A DNA stretch of 64,000 nt, taken from Bacteroidales bacterium (GTDB lineage: Bacteria > Bacteroidota > Bacteroidia > Bacteroidales > Bacteroidaceae). Below, piece by piece: positions 55,977 through 64,000 of the stretch. The notes beneath the pieces are model-generated. The model had not been told where the DNA came from, made no database searches, and saw only the letters and a list, made by a program, of their open reading frames with translations. Location: contig SUXQ01000007.1 in NCBI GenBank assembly GCA_015060905.1, positions 22,482 through 86,481 on the forward strand. The letters are read 5' to 3'. Made by a program: the position numbers and the translations under genes. How positions within the stretch are numbered: the stretch's first letter is position 1; every line of letters begins with the position of its first letter.

Positions 55977-57437
55977 CTATTTTTTTGCGGGGGCCTTTTC
56001 GAGCAGGGCCACCAGATGCTTCCAGAATTTTTCTACCGAGGGGATGTTAAGTTTCTCGTCGGGAGAGTGTACGCCACGCATCGTGGGGCCAAAAGATATC
56101 ATGTCAAGATGGGGGGCTTTTTCGAGGAAAAGTCCACACTCGAGCCCTGCGTGAATGGCTTTCACCTTGACCTCTTCGCCGTAAAGGTCGCGATAGACGT
56201 TGGCGGCAATCTCTAATATCTGCGAGCGGGGATTGGGTTTCCAACCGGGGTAACCGCCACTGTGACGCACCTTTGCACCGCCAAGCTCGAGAGCGGCAGC
56301 TACCGTACGGGCCACATTCTCGCGTGCCGACACTATGGCACTGCGCTGACTGGCAACGACGCTTATAATATTCTCGCTGCTCTTTTTCACCGAGGCAAGG
56401 TTGCTCGACGTCTCGACAAGCCCGGGAACATCCTGACTCATGGCAAATACTCCGTTAAACACAGCCTGCAGGGACTTAAGCAGCCCCGTCGCGCTTTTCT
56501 TCTCTATTGCGCTGGTACAAGGGTCGGTACTTTGCAACAGGAATTTGGCAGCAGGCTCGGTAACAGCATACTCCTCTTGTACGTCGGCTGCAAAGAGGTT
56601 AAAGTCTATGCGCACAGACTCTTTGTCGGCACTCTGCACGGCAAACACCGCCGATGCGTCGCGAGGAATGGCATTGTGCAGACTGCCACCGTCAATGTCG
56701 CAAAGATAAAATTCATATTTTTCGGCAACCTGACACAAGAAACGTACGAGCAGTTTGTTGGCGTTTGCACGCTCTTTGTTAATGTCGTCGCCCGAATGTC
56801 CGCCCGTAAGACCGGAAATTTCTACCTTAAAGAAGAATAGGTCGCCGGCAATGGGTGTCCACATAAATTTATAGTCGGCGTATGTGCAGACTCCACCGGC
56901 GCAACCAATGAAAATTTCTCCCTCATCCTCGGAGTCGAGGTTTATGAGAATGTCGCCGTCGAGCATCGAGGGGACAAGAACCTCGGCACCCGTAAGACCT
57001 GTCTCTTCGTCGATGGTGAAAAGACAGTTTATGGGGCCGTGACGCAAATTCTTGTCGGCAAGAACAGCCATTTGCGCCGCAACGCCAATGCCATTATCCG
57101 CGCCAAGAGTGGTGCCGCAAGCCGTGAGCCACTCGCCGTCGATACAAGTTTTTATAGGGTCTTTCGAAAAATCGTGCTCAACTTCGGGACGCTTGTCGCA
57201 CACCATGTCCATGTGGCTCTGCAAAATGATTGTCTTGCAATTTTCGTATCCCGGATAGGCGGGCTTTTTAATAAGCACATTACCCGCTTCGTCGGCAATA
57301 GTTTCGTAGCCGAGTTTTTTACCAAATTCCTGCAAATATGCCGAAATCAGCTCCTCGTGTTTAGAGGCACGGGGTATTTTACATATTTCATCAAAAAAAT
57401 CAAAAACAATCTTAGGCTCTAAATTCAATTCGCTCAT
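55977..57437 (-). CDS. pepD: Aminoacyl-histidine dipeptidase (M20 family)
   Basis: A 486-residue cytoplasmic zinc dipeptidase of the PepD/carnosinase-like type. Metal ligands lie in QSHMDMV, LGADNGIGVA and DEETGLTGAE, with a later catalytic-site DSEDEGEIFIGCAGG and a C-terminal AIHAGLECGLF. It cleaves dipeptides, classically Xaa-His. The 486-residue length matches PepD. Confidence 0.93.
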   Translation of the reverse strand: MSELNLEPKIVFDFFDEICKIPRASKHEELISAYLQEFGKKLGYETIADEAGNVLIKKPAYPGYENCKTIILQSHMDMVCDKRPEVEHDFSKDPIKTCIDGEWLTACGTTLGADNGIGVAAQMAVLADKNLRHGPINCLFTIDEETGLTGAEVLVPSMLDGDILINLDSEDEGEIFIGCAGGVCTYADYKFMWTPIAGDLFFFKVEISGLTGGHSGDDINKERANANKLLVRFLCQVAEKYEFYLCDIDGGSLHNAIPRDASAVFAVQSADKESVRIDFNLFAADVQEEYAVTEPAAKFLLQSTDPCTSAIEKKSATGLLKSLQAVFNGVFAMSQDVPGLVETSSNLASVKKSSENIISVVASQRSAIVSARENVARTVAAALELGGAKVRHSGGYPGWKPNPRSQILEIAANVYRDLYGEEVKVKAIHAGLECGLFLEKAPHLDMISFGPTMRGVHSPDEKLNIPSVEKFWKHLVALLEKAPAKK

Positions 57438-57563
57438 TCTTTTTATTGTATAAATTTGTTAATAAATGCTTTTTCTACTGCAAAAGAAAGTTAATTCGCA
57501 ATTCTTTCACGCTATTTTTGCTTTTTTGATATTCTTATTCGACCAAAAAGGCAACAAAAAGAT
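57438..57563. other. AT-rich gap upstream of pepD
   Basis: Upstream region of pepD. No clear minus-strand TAnnTTTG match and no ORF were seen. Confidence 0.5.
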
Positions 57564-57650
57564 TATCTTTGCAAACTGAAGTTTGCGAATATAGGCCGCA
57601 CTCGTTGCGATTGAGAATAAATTATCACTCACTCGTTGGCACTATATTTG
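57564..57650 (+). promoter_or_regulatory. Class II dual-promoter cassette for the OmpH operon
   Basis: TATCTTTG (57564-57571) and TATATTTG (57643-57650) are 79 bp apart. The perfect palindrome GCAAAC-TGAA-GTTTGC (57571-57586) follows the first box, and TGAGAAT-AA-ATTATCA precedes the second. The cassette ends 134 bp before the first gene. Confidence 0.7.
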
Positions 57651-57784
57651 TCAAACATAAATGTTGCGGACACAACAAACAGCTATTTGCGGTTAAAGGT
57701 AATACAACATAAAGTGAGAACAAAATAAATTCACTTTATTTTTAATTAAAGATTTTCTTTAAAAGAGAAAATATATTAGACAGG

Positions 57785-58000
57785 ATGATAAAAGTACTTT
57801 TGCTTACCACGTTAATAATTGCCATCTGCATGGTGCTGATGGCCGTAACCATTCTCATAAAAAAGAATGGCCGTTTCCCAAACATACACGTGGGCAGCAA
57901 TAAAGAGATGCGCAAAAGAGGAATAAAATGTGTTGAGGCTCAGGACAAAGATGCACGACGCGACAACCCGCACGCAATACCCGAACGCGAAAAAAAATAA
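57785..58000 (+). CDS. Small membrane protein, conserved type
   Basis: A 71-residue protein with one N-terminal membrane helix (residues 3-26) and a polar tail, GRFPNIHVGSNKEMRKRG then CVEAQDKDARR. The tail pattern looks familiar from Bacteroidota small proteins, but I know no function. It starts a two-gene unit with the OmpH-like gene 25 bp downstream. Confidence 0.7.
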   Translation: MIKVLLLTTLIIAICMVLMAVTILIKKNGRFPNIHVGSNKEMRKRGIKCVEAQDKDARRDNPHAIPEREKK

Positions 58001-58025
58001 AATAATAACATAAAACTACACAACA

Positions 58026-58637
58026 ATGAAAAAAACAAACGGATTCAGAATAGCGCTTTTTGCATTTGCGACAATGCTATTCTTTACCCAATGCGCCAAA
58101 GAGCAGAGCGCACAACAAGGTAGCAACGATGCTACAAACACAACAACCACCGCTGCCGAGAAAAGCATCAAGATTGCTTTTGTAGACATTGACTCACTGC
58201 TCGCAAAATACGAATTCTCTATAATCGTGAACAAAGAGATGTTGCGCAAGGAAGAGGACATGCGCATGAAGCTTGCCGAAAAGGCAAAAGCCCTGCAGGC
58301 CGATTATGATGATTTTCAGAAAAAATTGCAGAATAACGTTTATGCCACACGCGAACGCGCCGAGGAAGAGCAGGCACGCATCCTGAAACAAAAAGATGCC
58401 CTCGAAAAGTTGGAGCAGCGTCTGATAGGCGAACTTTCGGCCGAGAGCCAGAAGAACAACATCACACTGCACGACTCGATAAATTCGTTCCTTAAAGCAT
58501 ACAACGCCGAGAAGAAGTTCGACCTTATCCTGAGCCGCGTGGGTGACAATCTTCTCTACGCAAACGACGCTCTTAACATCACCGAAGAGGTAATAAACGG
58601 CCTTAACGCCCGTTACACTCCCGCAACAAAAGAGTAA
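58026..58637 (+). CDS. OmpH/Skp family chaperone, lipoprotein form
   Basis: A 203-residue protein with a lipobox-like FFTQC (Cys23), unusual for Skp, then a Thr/Ala linker. The OmpH domain follows: IKIAFVDIDSLLAKYEF, a long coiled coil from about residue 70 to 140 (EKAKALQADYDDFQKKLQN), and FDLILSRVGDNLLYAND. Skp-type proteins hold unfolded outer-membrane proteins in the periplasm. The lipid anchor would tether this one to a membrane. Terminator follows at 58672. Confidence 0.88.
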   Translation: MKKTNGFRIALFAFATMLFFTQCAKEQSAQQGSNDATNTTTTAAEKSIKIAFVDIDSLLAKYEFSIIVNKEMLRKEEDMRMKLAEKAKALQADYDDFQKKLQNNVYATRERAEEEQARILKQKDALEKLEQRLIGELSAESQKNNITLHDSINSFLKAYNAEKKFDLILSRVGDNLLYANDALNITEEVINGLNARYTPATKE

Positions 58638-58671
58638 GAATTTACGGAACATTTATACTATTGACAATGTT

Positions 58672-58709
58672 AATTATAGGGTGGCAAAAGTATCACCCTA
58701 TAATTTTTA
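58672..58709 (+). terminator. Terminator after the OmpH-like gene
   Basis: Perfect 12-bp stem AATTATAGGGTG (58672-58683) / CACCCTATAATT (58694-58705), then T. It lies just before the next thioredoxin ATG, so it may also act as attenuator or leader for that gene. Confidence 0.8.
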
Positions 58710-58722
58710 AAAAGCAAATATT

Positions 58723-59019
58723 ATGTCACAATTCAACGAAATTATAAACGGCGACAAGCCCGTACTTGTAGACTTTTTCGCCGAATGGTGCGGCCCCTGC
58801 AAAACCATGAAGCCCATACTCGAAAATCTGAAAAAAGAGATTGGCGAGAGTGCCCGCATACTAAAAATTGACATTGACAAGAATAGCGCGCTTGCCGACA
58901 GACACGCCATACAGTCGGTGCCGACGTTCATTCTGTTCAAGAGCGGAGAGATTAAATGGCGAGCATCGGGCGCACGCTCGCTTGCCGAACTTAAAGAGAT
59001 TATCGAGAAGCATCAATAA
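58723..59019 (+). CDS. Thioredoxin (second copy)
   Basis: A 98-residue thioredoxin with WCGPC (Trp22, Cys23, Cys26) and cis-Pro in SVPTFILF. No signal peptide. Shorter than the trxA product at 19764 and clearly a different paralogue. Its ATG lies 17 bp after the hairpin at 58672-58705. Confidence 0.93.
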   Translation: MSQFNEIINGDKPVLVDFFAEWCGPCKTMKPILENLKKEIGESARILKIDIDKNSALADRHAIQSVPTFILFKSGEIKWRASGARSLAELKEIIEKHQ

Positions 59020-59070
59020 AAAATGAGGGTGGTGTCCGATAAAAAAATATTGATATACGGGAATATAGAA

Positions 59071-59090
59071 GAGACTTTTGCAAAGGTCTC
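59071..59090. repeat. Short palindrome GAGAC...GTCTC
   Basis: GAGACTTTTG/CAAAGGTCTC, near-perfect, in the 177-bp gap between thioredoxin and the convergent BASS transporter. A possible weak terminator. Confidence 0.4.
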
Positions 59091-59196
59091 ATATCTGAGT
59101 AATCCGAGCACCCCAATCTAACCTATAAATCTCGCGTAAAGGAAGTCCCGAAAATCCAAGCTACACCCCTAATTTTTAAAACCGAACGTCAGATTT

Positions 59197-60219
59197 TCAA
59201 CACCTATCTCCCGGCGCATGCTCTTTTGCCTTGTTGTGTGTGTCTTTCCAAAGAAAAAAGCCGGCCAACAGAGTGCCAGAGATGCTGTGATAGGCACAGG
59301 AGATGGCACAGGGAATGACGGCAAGGGCTGCCATCGGGTTTGCAGCTATCATAGCGGGAGATGCGAAGAAGTTACGTGCCAGCACGGTTGCCATTCCTGC
59401 GTTTTGCATGCCTACCTCTATGGAGAGCGTACGACGTTTAGCGGTGTCGAAACGGAATGCCTTTCCCGTCAGGTAGCCCAATAAATAGCCGGCGCCATTG
59501 TGGAGGGTGACGACGGCAAGTGTAAGCAGAATGAGTTGTAGCCCCTTTTCCTGAAGTTGTGGGTGCACAGTGAAGATAACGCCACCCACGATGAAAGCTA
59601 AGCACAGAACGCTGATGCCGGGCATTATGCCTTGTATCTGCTGAAAGTCTTTTCTTTTTCCCAGAAAGTAGTTGAAGGCGACTCCGAGCGCAACGGGGAT
59701 GAGCGTCACTAACAAGATGTTCTGGAACATTCCCCATGCATCAACTTCAATCTCGGCACCGGCCAGCCATAGCACAAGCAGAGGTGTCACGAAGGGGGAA
59801 AGGCAGGTGCTGACGGTTGTCATACCAACGCTGTATGCTACATCGCCCTTACAAAGGAAGCTCATGAGGTTGCTGCTTACTCCACCAGGACTGCAACCAA
59901 CAAGAATGATGCCTGCTGTCATGAACGCATCGAGATGAAAAATACGGGCCAGCATCCATGCTACGATGGGCATGATGGTGTACTGTGCCACGGTTCCGAG
60001 AAGGATATCTATAGGTCTGGATAGCAGGATGCGAAAATCCCGGGTGGAGAGTGTACAACCCATCGTCAGCATGATAAGCCCCAGGATGACCGAAGCACGC
60101 TGTCCCTGCTGTACCCATGCAAAGGTTTCGGGCATCAAGAAGGCAATGATGGCAACGATGATGATGAATAGACTCGTATATCGAGAGAGGTATTGGCTTA
60201 TGGAAAGTAGCAATTTCAT
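59197..60219 (-). CDS. Bile acid:sodium symporter (BASS) family transporter
   Basis: A 340-residue inner-membrane protein with about nine or ten helices. Recognisable segments are LIMLTMGCTLSTRDF, the crossover GIILVGCSPGGVSSNLMSFLCKGDVAYSV (in parts) and IEVGMQNAGMATVLA, the second crossover. Family members import bile acids, pantoate or other organic anions with sodium; the substrate is not evident. Monocistronic. G+C and codon use look slightly different from its neighbours by eye. Confidence 0.9.
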   Translation of the reverse strand: MKLLLSISQYLSRYTSLFIIIVAIIAFLMPETFAWVQQGQRASVILGLIMLTMGCTLSTRDFRILLSRPIDILLGTVAQYTIMPIVAWMLARIFHLDAFMTAGIILVGCSPGGVSSNLMSFLCKGDVAYSVGMTTVSTCLSPFVTPLLVLWLAGAEIEVDAWGMFQNILLVTLIPVALGVAFNYFLGKRKDFQQIQGIMPGISVLCLAFIVGGVIFTVHPQLQEKGLQLILLTLAVVTLHNGAGYLLGYLTGKAFRFDTAKRRTLSIEVGMQNAGMATVLARNFFASPAMIAANPMAALAVIPCAISCAYHSISGTLLAGFFLWKDTHNKAKEHAPGDRC

Positions 60220-60468
60220 TATATATTTTCTTGTGTGTAGTCCTTGATTGCGCCATTGTGTTTGCTGCTTAACAACGTGCGCGTATCCGGGTTGTAAAAA
60301 TAGCTCTATTTTTTATACAGTTTATATAGCAGGGATGCATAGCCCCACAAACAAACCTGCCGGTAAAACCGTCATCATTAAAACTATCAATATTTAAGCA
60401 GTTCCTAGTCCCGTAATTTTTAATTTTATAGTTATTAAATTTATATACACAGAATTTCCGTATAATAA

Positions 60469-61353
60469 CTATCCGAGCAATTTCTCGAAAGAGTCGGGAA
60501 CGGGCGTCTCGAAACGCAGATATTTTCCTGTTACCGGATGGCGGAAAGCCAACAAATATGCATGAAGCCCCAAACGCAGCAAACTCTCGTCGCTGCTGCC
60601 ATATTTGAAGTCACCTACGATAGGATGCCCAAGATCGGCAAGATGCACGCGAATCTGATTCTTGCGACCCGTTTCAAGTTCAAGCTCAAGCAACGAATAA
60701 CCGTTGGCACTGCGCAGTACATTATAATGTGTAACGGCATATTTTCCGCCATTGTTCACCGGGCTCGAATGTGTGACAAAATGCTTGTCTTCTGTCAGCC
60801 ACGACCTTATTGTACCCTGTTTATCTTGAAGCTCGCCGCTTACAAGCGCAACGTAACGACGATCGGTAACAAGCTGTTGCCACCCCTCGACAAGCGAACG
60901 TTGCGTCTTTACATCCTTTGCATAGACCATAAGCCCCGAAGTGTCTCTGTCGAGACGATGCACAATGTGCGAAGTGCAGCGCGAGCCGCCTTTTTCGAGG
61001 TAACGGTTGAGCACCGTCTGCACTGTCTGCTGACGAGTGTTGTTGCTCATAGACAAAAGACCCGCACGCTTGTCGATGACCAGCAGATAGGGGTCCTCGT
61101 ACACTACCCCAAGATCGTTGCTGCGGAAAGTCATCTTCTGCTTCGAGCGGTCGAGCAATACAGTCTGTCCGGGGACGAGACGCGCAAGCGCATGGGTGGT
61201 AATTATATTGTCCACAAGCACCAGACGATTCACAAGCAAGGCCTTTGCGCGGTTACGGCTGATGCCGTTCATTGCCTTCATCAGAAAAGGCAAAAGTTCA
61301 ATTTCTTCATTGACTTTAAAAGTCAGCGTATTGTTTTTCTGTTCTCTTCTCAT
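60469..61353 (-). CDS. RluA-family pseudouridine synthase
   Basis: A 294-residue enzyme with an N-terminal S4 RNA-binding domain (about residues 18-68) and the synthase core. The catalytic Asp135 is in HRLDRDTSG. ETGRKNQIRVHLADLGHPIVGD (in parts) and LGLHAYLLAFRHP are usual C-terminal landmarks. It isomerises uridine in rRNA or tRNA; the exact site is not clear. It starts 11 bp after the rlmD-type gene, so both RNA-modifying enzymes are coexpressed. Confidence 0.93.
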   Translation of the reverse strand: MRREQKNNTLTFKVNEEIELLPFLMKAMNGISRNRAKALLVNRLVLVDNIITTHALARLVPGQTVLLDRSKQKMTFRSNDLGVVYEDPYLLVIDKRAGLLSMSNNTRQQTVQTVLNRYLEKGGSRCTSHIVHRLDRDTSGLMVYAKDVKTQRSLVEGWQQLVTDRRYVALVSGELQDKQGTIRSWLTEDKHFVTHSSPVNNGGKYAVTHYNVLRSANGYSLLELELETGRKNQIRVHLADLGHPIVGDFKYGSSDESLLRLGLHAYLLAFRHPVTGKYLRFETPVPDSFEKLLG

Positions 61354-61364
61354 AATCGCATAAA

Positions 61365-62798
61365 TTATTCATCAAGAGTGTCACGACGCACCAAAAGCAC
61401 TACATTTTCCACATGATGCGTGTGGGGGAACATATCCACCGGCTGCACAGCCATCACTTTATACTCATTGTCGAGCAATGCAAGGTCGCGTGCCTGTGTC
61501 GCGGGATTGCAACTTACATAAACTATTCTTTTGGGAGCGGCAAAAAGCATCGCATCAATAACATCCGTATGCATTCCCGCACGAGGGGGGTCGGTAATCA
61601 TCACATCGGGACGACCATGAGCCTCGATAAAGTCGCGCGTGAGTACATCTTTCATATCTCCCGCGTAGAAGAGCATATTTTCGTGACCGTTGATGGCTGC
61701 ATTTACCTTTGCATCCTCAATAGCCTCGGGAACATACTCGATGCCCACCACTCTTTTGCATCGGCGGGCAACAAAATTGGCGATTGTTCCCGTACCTGTG
61801 TAAAGGTCGTAAACAACCTCATTGCCTGTGAGCGCGGCAAAGTCGCGCGCTATCTTATATAGGTTATATGCCTGACGGCTGTTAGTCTGATAGAAAGATT
61901 TTGGACCTACCTTAAATTTAAGTCCTTCCATCTGCTCGTAAATAAAATCGGTACCTTTATATGTATAAACCTCAAGATCGCCGAACGTATCGTTGCACTT
62001 GTTGTTTATCACATAAAGCAAAGAGGTTACCTCGGGGAAAGCCTCGGCACAATAGGCCATCACTTTCATCAACATTGCATTATCCTCGTCACTCCCGACC
62101 CTCGCCTGAACAAGCAACATTACCTCGCCTGTTGTAGAGGTGCGCAACATTATATTGCGCAGCACACCCGTCTGTGAACGCAGGTTATAGAAAGGCACTC
62201 CCTCGCTTATCGCAAAGTCGCGTATGCCGTTGCGTATCTTGTTGTTAAGAGGGTCCATAAGAGCACATTCCTCAATATCGAGCACCTTGTCAAAAGCATC
62301 GGGAATGTGGAATCCGAGAGCACTCATATTGTCGTATTTTACATCCTGCTCGACCTCTTCGCGTGTGAGCCAACGTTTGTCGCTGAATGTAAATTCGAGT
62401 TTGTTTCTGTAACACTGTGTCTGCTCGGAACCGAGAATGGGGGTAACGACGGGCAACTGCACCTTTCCTATGCGCGTGAGAGCATCCACCACCTGTTGCT
62501 GCTTATATTTAAGTTGATGTTCGTAGGCGAGACACTGCCATTTGCACCCTCCGCAAACGCCATAATGCTTGCAGAAAGGCACTGCACGCTCATCGGAATA
62601 CTCGTAAAACTTAACAGCCTCGGCCTCGGCGTAACTATGTTTTTTGCGACGTATTTTAAGGTCTACAACATCGCCGGGAACAACATAAGGCACAAAAACC
62701 ACAAGGTCGTTCACTCGCGCCAGAGCCTTGCCCTCGGCCGCGACGGCTGTTATTTTTATCTGTTCCAAAAGTGGAAACTCTTTCTTTTTTCTTGCCAT
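61365..62798 (-). CDS. rlmD: 23S rRNA (uracil-C5)-methyltransferase, RlmD/RumA type
   Basis: A 477-residue SAM enzyme. It has an N-terminal TRAM domain (about residues 8-65), then the 4Fe-4S ligands CKHYGVCGGCKWQC. The Rossmann part carries VYDLYTGTGTIANF and YVPEAIEDAK, and DPPRAGMHT precedes the nucleophile in VSCNPATQARDL. It makes 5-methyluridine in 23S rRNA. Which of the U747/U1939 sites is modified cannot be told. The frame is open to 62885, but the start MARKKKEF (62798) lies after the promoter at 62883-62890. Confidence 0.92.
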   Translation of the reverse strand: MARKKKEFPLLEQIKITAVAAEGKALARVNDLVVFVPYVVPGDVVDLKIRRKKHSYAEAEAVKFYEYSDERAVPFCKHYGVCGGCKWQCLAYEHQLKYKQQQVVDALTRIGKVQLPVVTPILGSEQTQCYRNKLEFTFSDKRWLTREEVEQDVKYDNMSALGFHIPDAFDKVLDIEECALMDPLNNKIRNGIRDFAISEGVPFYNLRSQTGVLRNIMLRTSTTGEVMLLVQARVGSDEDNAMLMKVMAYCAEAFPEVTSLLYVINNKCNDTFGDLEVYTYKGTDFIYEQMEGLKFKVGPKSFYQTNSRQAYNLYKIARDFAALTGNEVVYDLYTGTGTIANFVARRCKRVVGIEYVPEAIEDAKVNAAINGHENMLFYAGDMKDVLTRDFIEAHGRPDVMITDPPRAGMHTDVIDAMLFAAPKRIVYVSCNPATQARDLALLDNEYKVMAVQPVDMFPHTHHVENVVLLVRRDTLDE

Positions 62799-62882
62799 AT
62801 TTTTATTTTGTTTAAAGCAACCGACCGTTTGCAGCAACATACGCTCTTTCACACAACTGCAAAGCCATTGCCATTTAAAAAG

Positions 62883-62890
62883 CAAAAATA
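62883..62890 (-). promoter_or_regulatory. -7 box TATTTTTG for rlmD-rluA
   Basis: CAAAAATA on plus, 84 bp upstream of the ATG at 62798. It overlaps the longer alternative start, which it therefore argues against. Confidence 0.55.
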
Positions 62891-62982
62891 GTGCTATTTT
62901 ATGAAAAAGCGTAATAATTCGCGCACAACTTTACAAGATATATTTTTTTCCTCACTTGCTTTTATAATTCCCGTTTTTTGTT

Positions 62983-62990
62983 TAAATTTG
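62983..62990 (+). promoter_or_regulatory. -7 box TAAATTTG for ppdK
   Basis: Perfect TAnnTTTG, 104 bp before the ATG. The leader holds a hairpin ACCCTGCATG/CATGCAAGGT (63003-63023). Confidence 0.55.
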
Positions 62991-63094
62991 CACGTTATCG
63001 GTACCCTGCATGCACATGCAAGGTGCTTATGGCTTATGGTGCTTAAACTATAAAATTTTTATTATCAATAACATAACTATCAAAATTAAGACTT

Positions 63095-64000
63095 ATGGCT
63101 GAAAAAAGAGTCTATCTTTTCGGTAACGGTAAGGCCGAAGGTAAAGCAGACATGAGAAATCTGCTCGGTGGTAAAGGTGCCAATCTGGCTGAAATGAACC
63201 TGATTGGTGTACCCGTTCCTCCCGGTTTTACAATTACCACAGAGACTTGCAACGATTACTATCGTATCGGCAAGGCAGAAGTAGTAGAGTTGTTGAAGGA
63301 CGACGTTCATGCAGCAGTTGCACACGTTGAGGCCTTGATGAACTCTAAGTTCGGTGATGTAGAAAACCCCTTGTTGGTATCGGTACGTTCGGGTGCTCGC
63401 GCTTCAATGCCCGGTATGATGGATACAATCCTCAACCTCGGATTGAACGACGAAGTAGTAGAGGGTATGGTACGCAAGACCGGTAATGCACGCTTCGCAT
63501 GGGATTCTTACCGTCGTTTCGTACAGATGTACGGTGACGTTGTATTGGGCATGAAACCCGTGAACAAAGAGGACATCGACCCGTTTGAGGCTATCATCGA
63601 AGAGGTTAAAGAGGCTAAAGGCGTTAAGCTTGACAACGAACTTGAGGTTGAGGACCTTAAAGAACTTGTTAAGAAGTTCAAGGCTGCTGTTAAAGAGCAG
63701 ACAGGCAAAGACTTCCCCACCGACGCTTACGAACAGCTTTGGGGTGCTATCTGCGCAGTATTCGACAGTTGGATGAACGAGCGTGCTATCCTTTACCGTA
63801 AGATGGAGGGTATTCCCGCCGAGTGGGGTACTGCCGTAAACGTACAGGCAATGGTATTCGGTAACATGGGCGACACATCTGCAACAGGTGTATGCTTCAG
63901 CCGCGACGCCGGTAACGGTGAGAACCTTTTCAACGGTGAGTACCTTATCAATGCTCAGGGTGAGGACGTGGTTGCAGGTATCCGCACACCCCAGCAGATT
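63095..64000 (+). CDS. ppdK: Pyruvate phosphate dikinase (5-prime part, runs off the window)
   Basis: The first 302 codons are present with no stop before the window ends. The start [20 protein letters not shown] leads into the ATP-grasp nucleotide-binding domain: [43 protein letters not shown] (in parts), ERAILYRKM and [15 protein letters not shown]. The complete enzyme should be about 900 residues with phosphohistidine and PEP-binding domains. It interconverts pyruvate and phosphoenolpyruvate using ATP and phosphate. Codon use looks highly biased, as expected for a strongly expressed gene. Confidence 0.95.
   Translation, partial: MAEKRVYLFGNGKAEGKADMRNLLGGKGANLAEMNLIGVPVPPGFTITTETCNDYYRIGKAEVVELLKDDVHAAVAHVEALMNSKFGDVENPLLVSVRSGARASMPGMMDTILNLGLNDEVVEGMVRKTGNARFAWDSYRRFVQMYGDVVLGMKPVNKEDIDPFEAIIEEVKEAKGVKLDNELEVEDLKELVKKFKAAVKEQTGKDFPTDAYEQLWGAICAVFDSWMNERAILYRKMEGIPAEWGTAVNVQAMVFGNMGDTSATGVCFSRDAGNGENLFNGEYLINAQGEDVVAGIRTPQQI

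Overview
The window looks like a chromosome segment from a gut-type member of the Bacteroidales (Bacteroidota). The evidence is family content (DUF4468, DUF4421, DUF4834, DUF2490, a Porin_10-type porin, a T9SS type A sorting domain), lipoproteins whose lipidated Cys is followed by Ser/Thr plus acidic residues as in Bacteroides surface lipoproteins, almost no Shine-Dalgarno sequences, and many copies of the Bacteroidota -7 promoter box TAnnTTTG. No plasmid, prophage, transposase or CRISPR gene was seen. Most genes are housekeeping or envelope genes, and the accessory character lies in the intergenic repeats.

Layout. 1-3.1 kb: a 76-bp tandem promoter repeat driving a mannose-1-phosphate guanylyltransferase, a secreted His-rich repeat protein, a rhodanese lipoprotein and a small unknown gene. 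3.2-8.0 kb: fabG, an M28 peptidase with an amino acid permease, and an aminotransferase. 8.1-13.2 kb: DUF4468 protein, a tiny membrane protein, porin, Gfo/Idh/MocA oxidoreductase and DUF4421 protein. 13.3-14.4 kb: an AT-rich lipoprotein gene, a probable structured RNA and tRNA-Arg(CCG). 14.5-19.3 kb: a membrane polyferredoxin fused to a periplasmic-type ferredoxin, a Tat-exported aldo/keto reductase with its own Fe-S clusters, then asnA-ung. 19.4-29.2 kb: dnaE-trxA, psd-pssA-DUF4834, tadA, yraN-yjbR-birA and pyrH.

29.3-33.8 kb holds a five-gene operon on the minus strand: VTC-type polyphosphate polymerase domain, DUF4956 membrane protein, DUF2490 outer-membrane protein, a T9SS-CTD protein and a Cthe_2159-like beta-helix protein. 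34.0-37.8 kb: a second promoter-repeat array, an HD-domain protein and lptD. 39.2-45.0 kb: an OmpA-family protein and a 1537-residue coiled-coil lipoprotein. 45.4-51.6 kb: threonine dehydrogenase and a large GH2 beta-galactosidase. 51.7-64.0 kb: nadC/rlmH, a beta-helix lipoprotein, pepD, an OmpH/Skp lipoprotein, thioredoxin, a BASS transporter, rluA- and rlmD-type RNA modification genes, and the first 302 codons of pyruvate phosphate dikinase.

Two repeat systems stand out. (1) Short promoter cassettes (74-84 bp spacing in one form, 79-83 bp in the other) combine a TAnnTTTG box with small palindromes and sit before at least six unrelated transcription units. (2) Three larger noncoding elements (38.0, 46.7 and 53.1 kb) are built from shared modules rich in hairpins. 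Between copies the hairpin arms change together, which suggests selection on folded RNA or single-stranded DNA. One of these elements has 106-bp perfect terminal inverted repeats.
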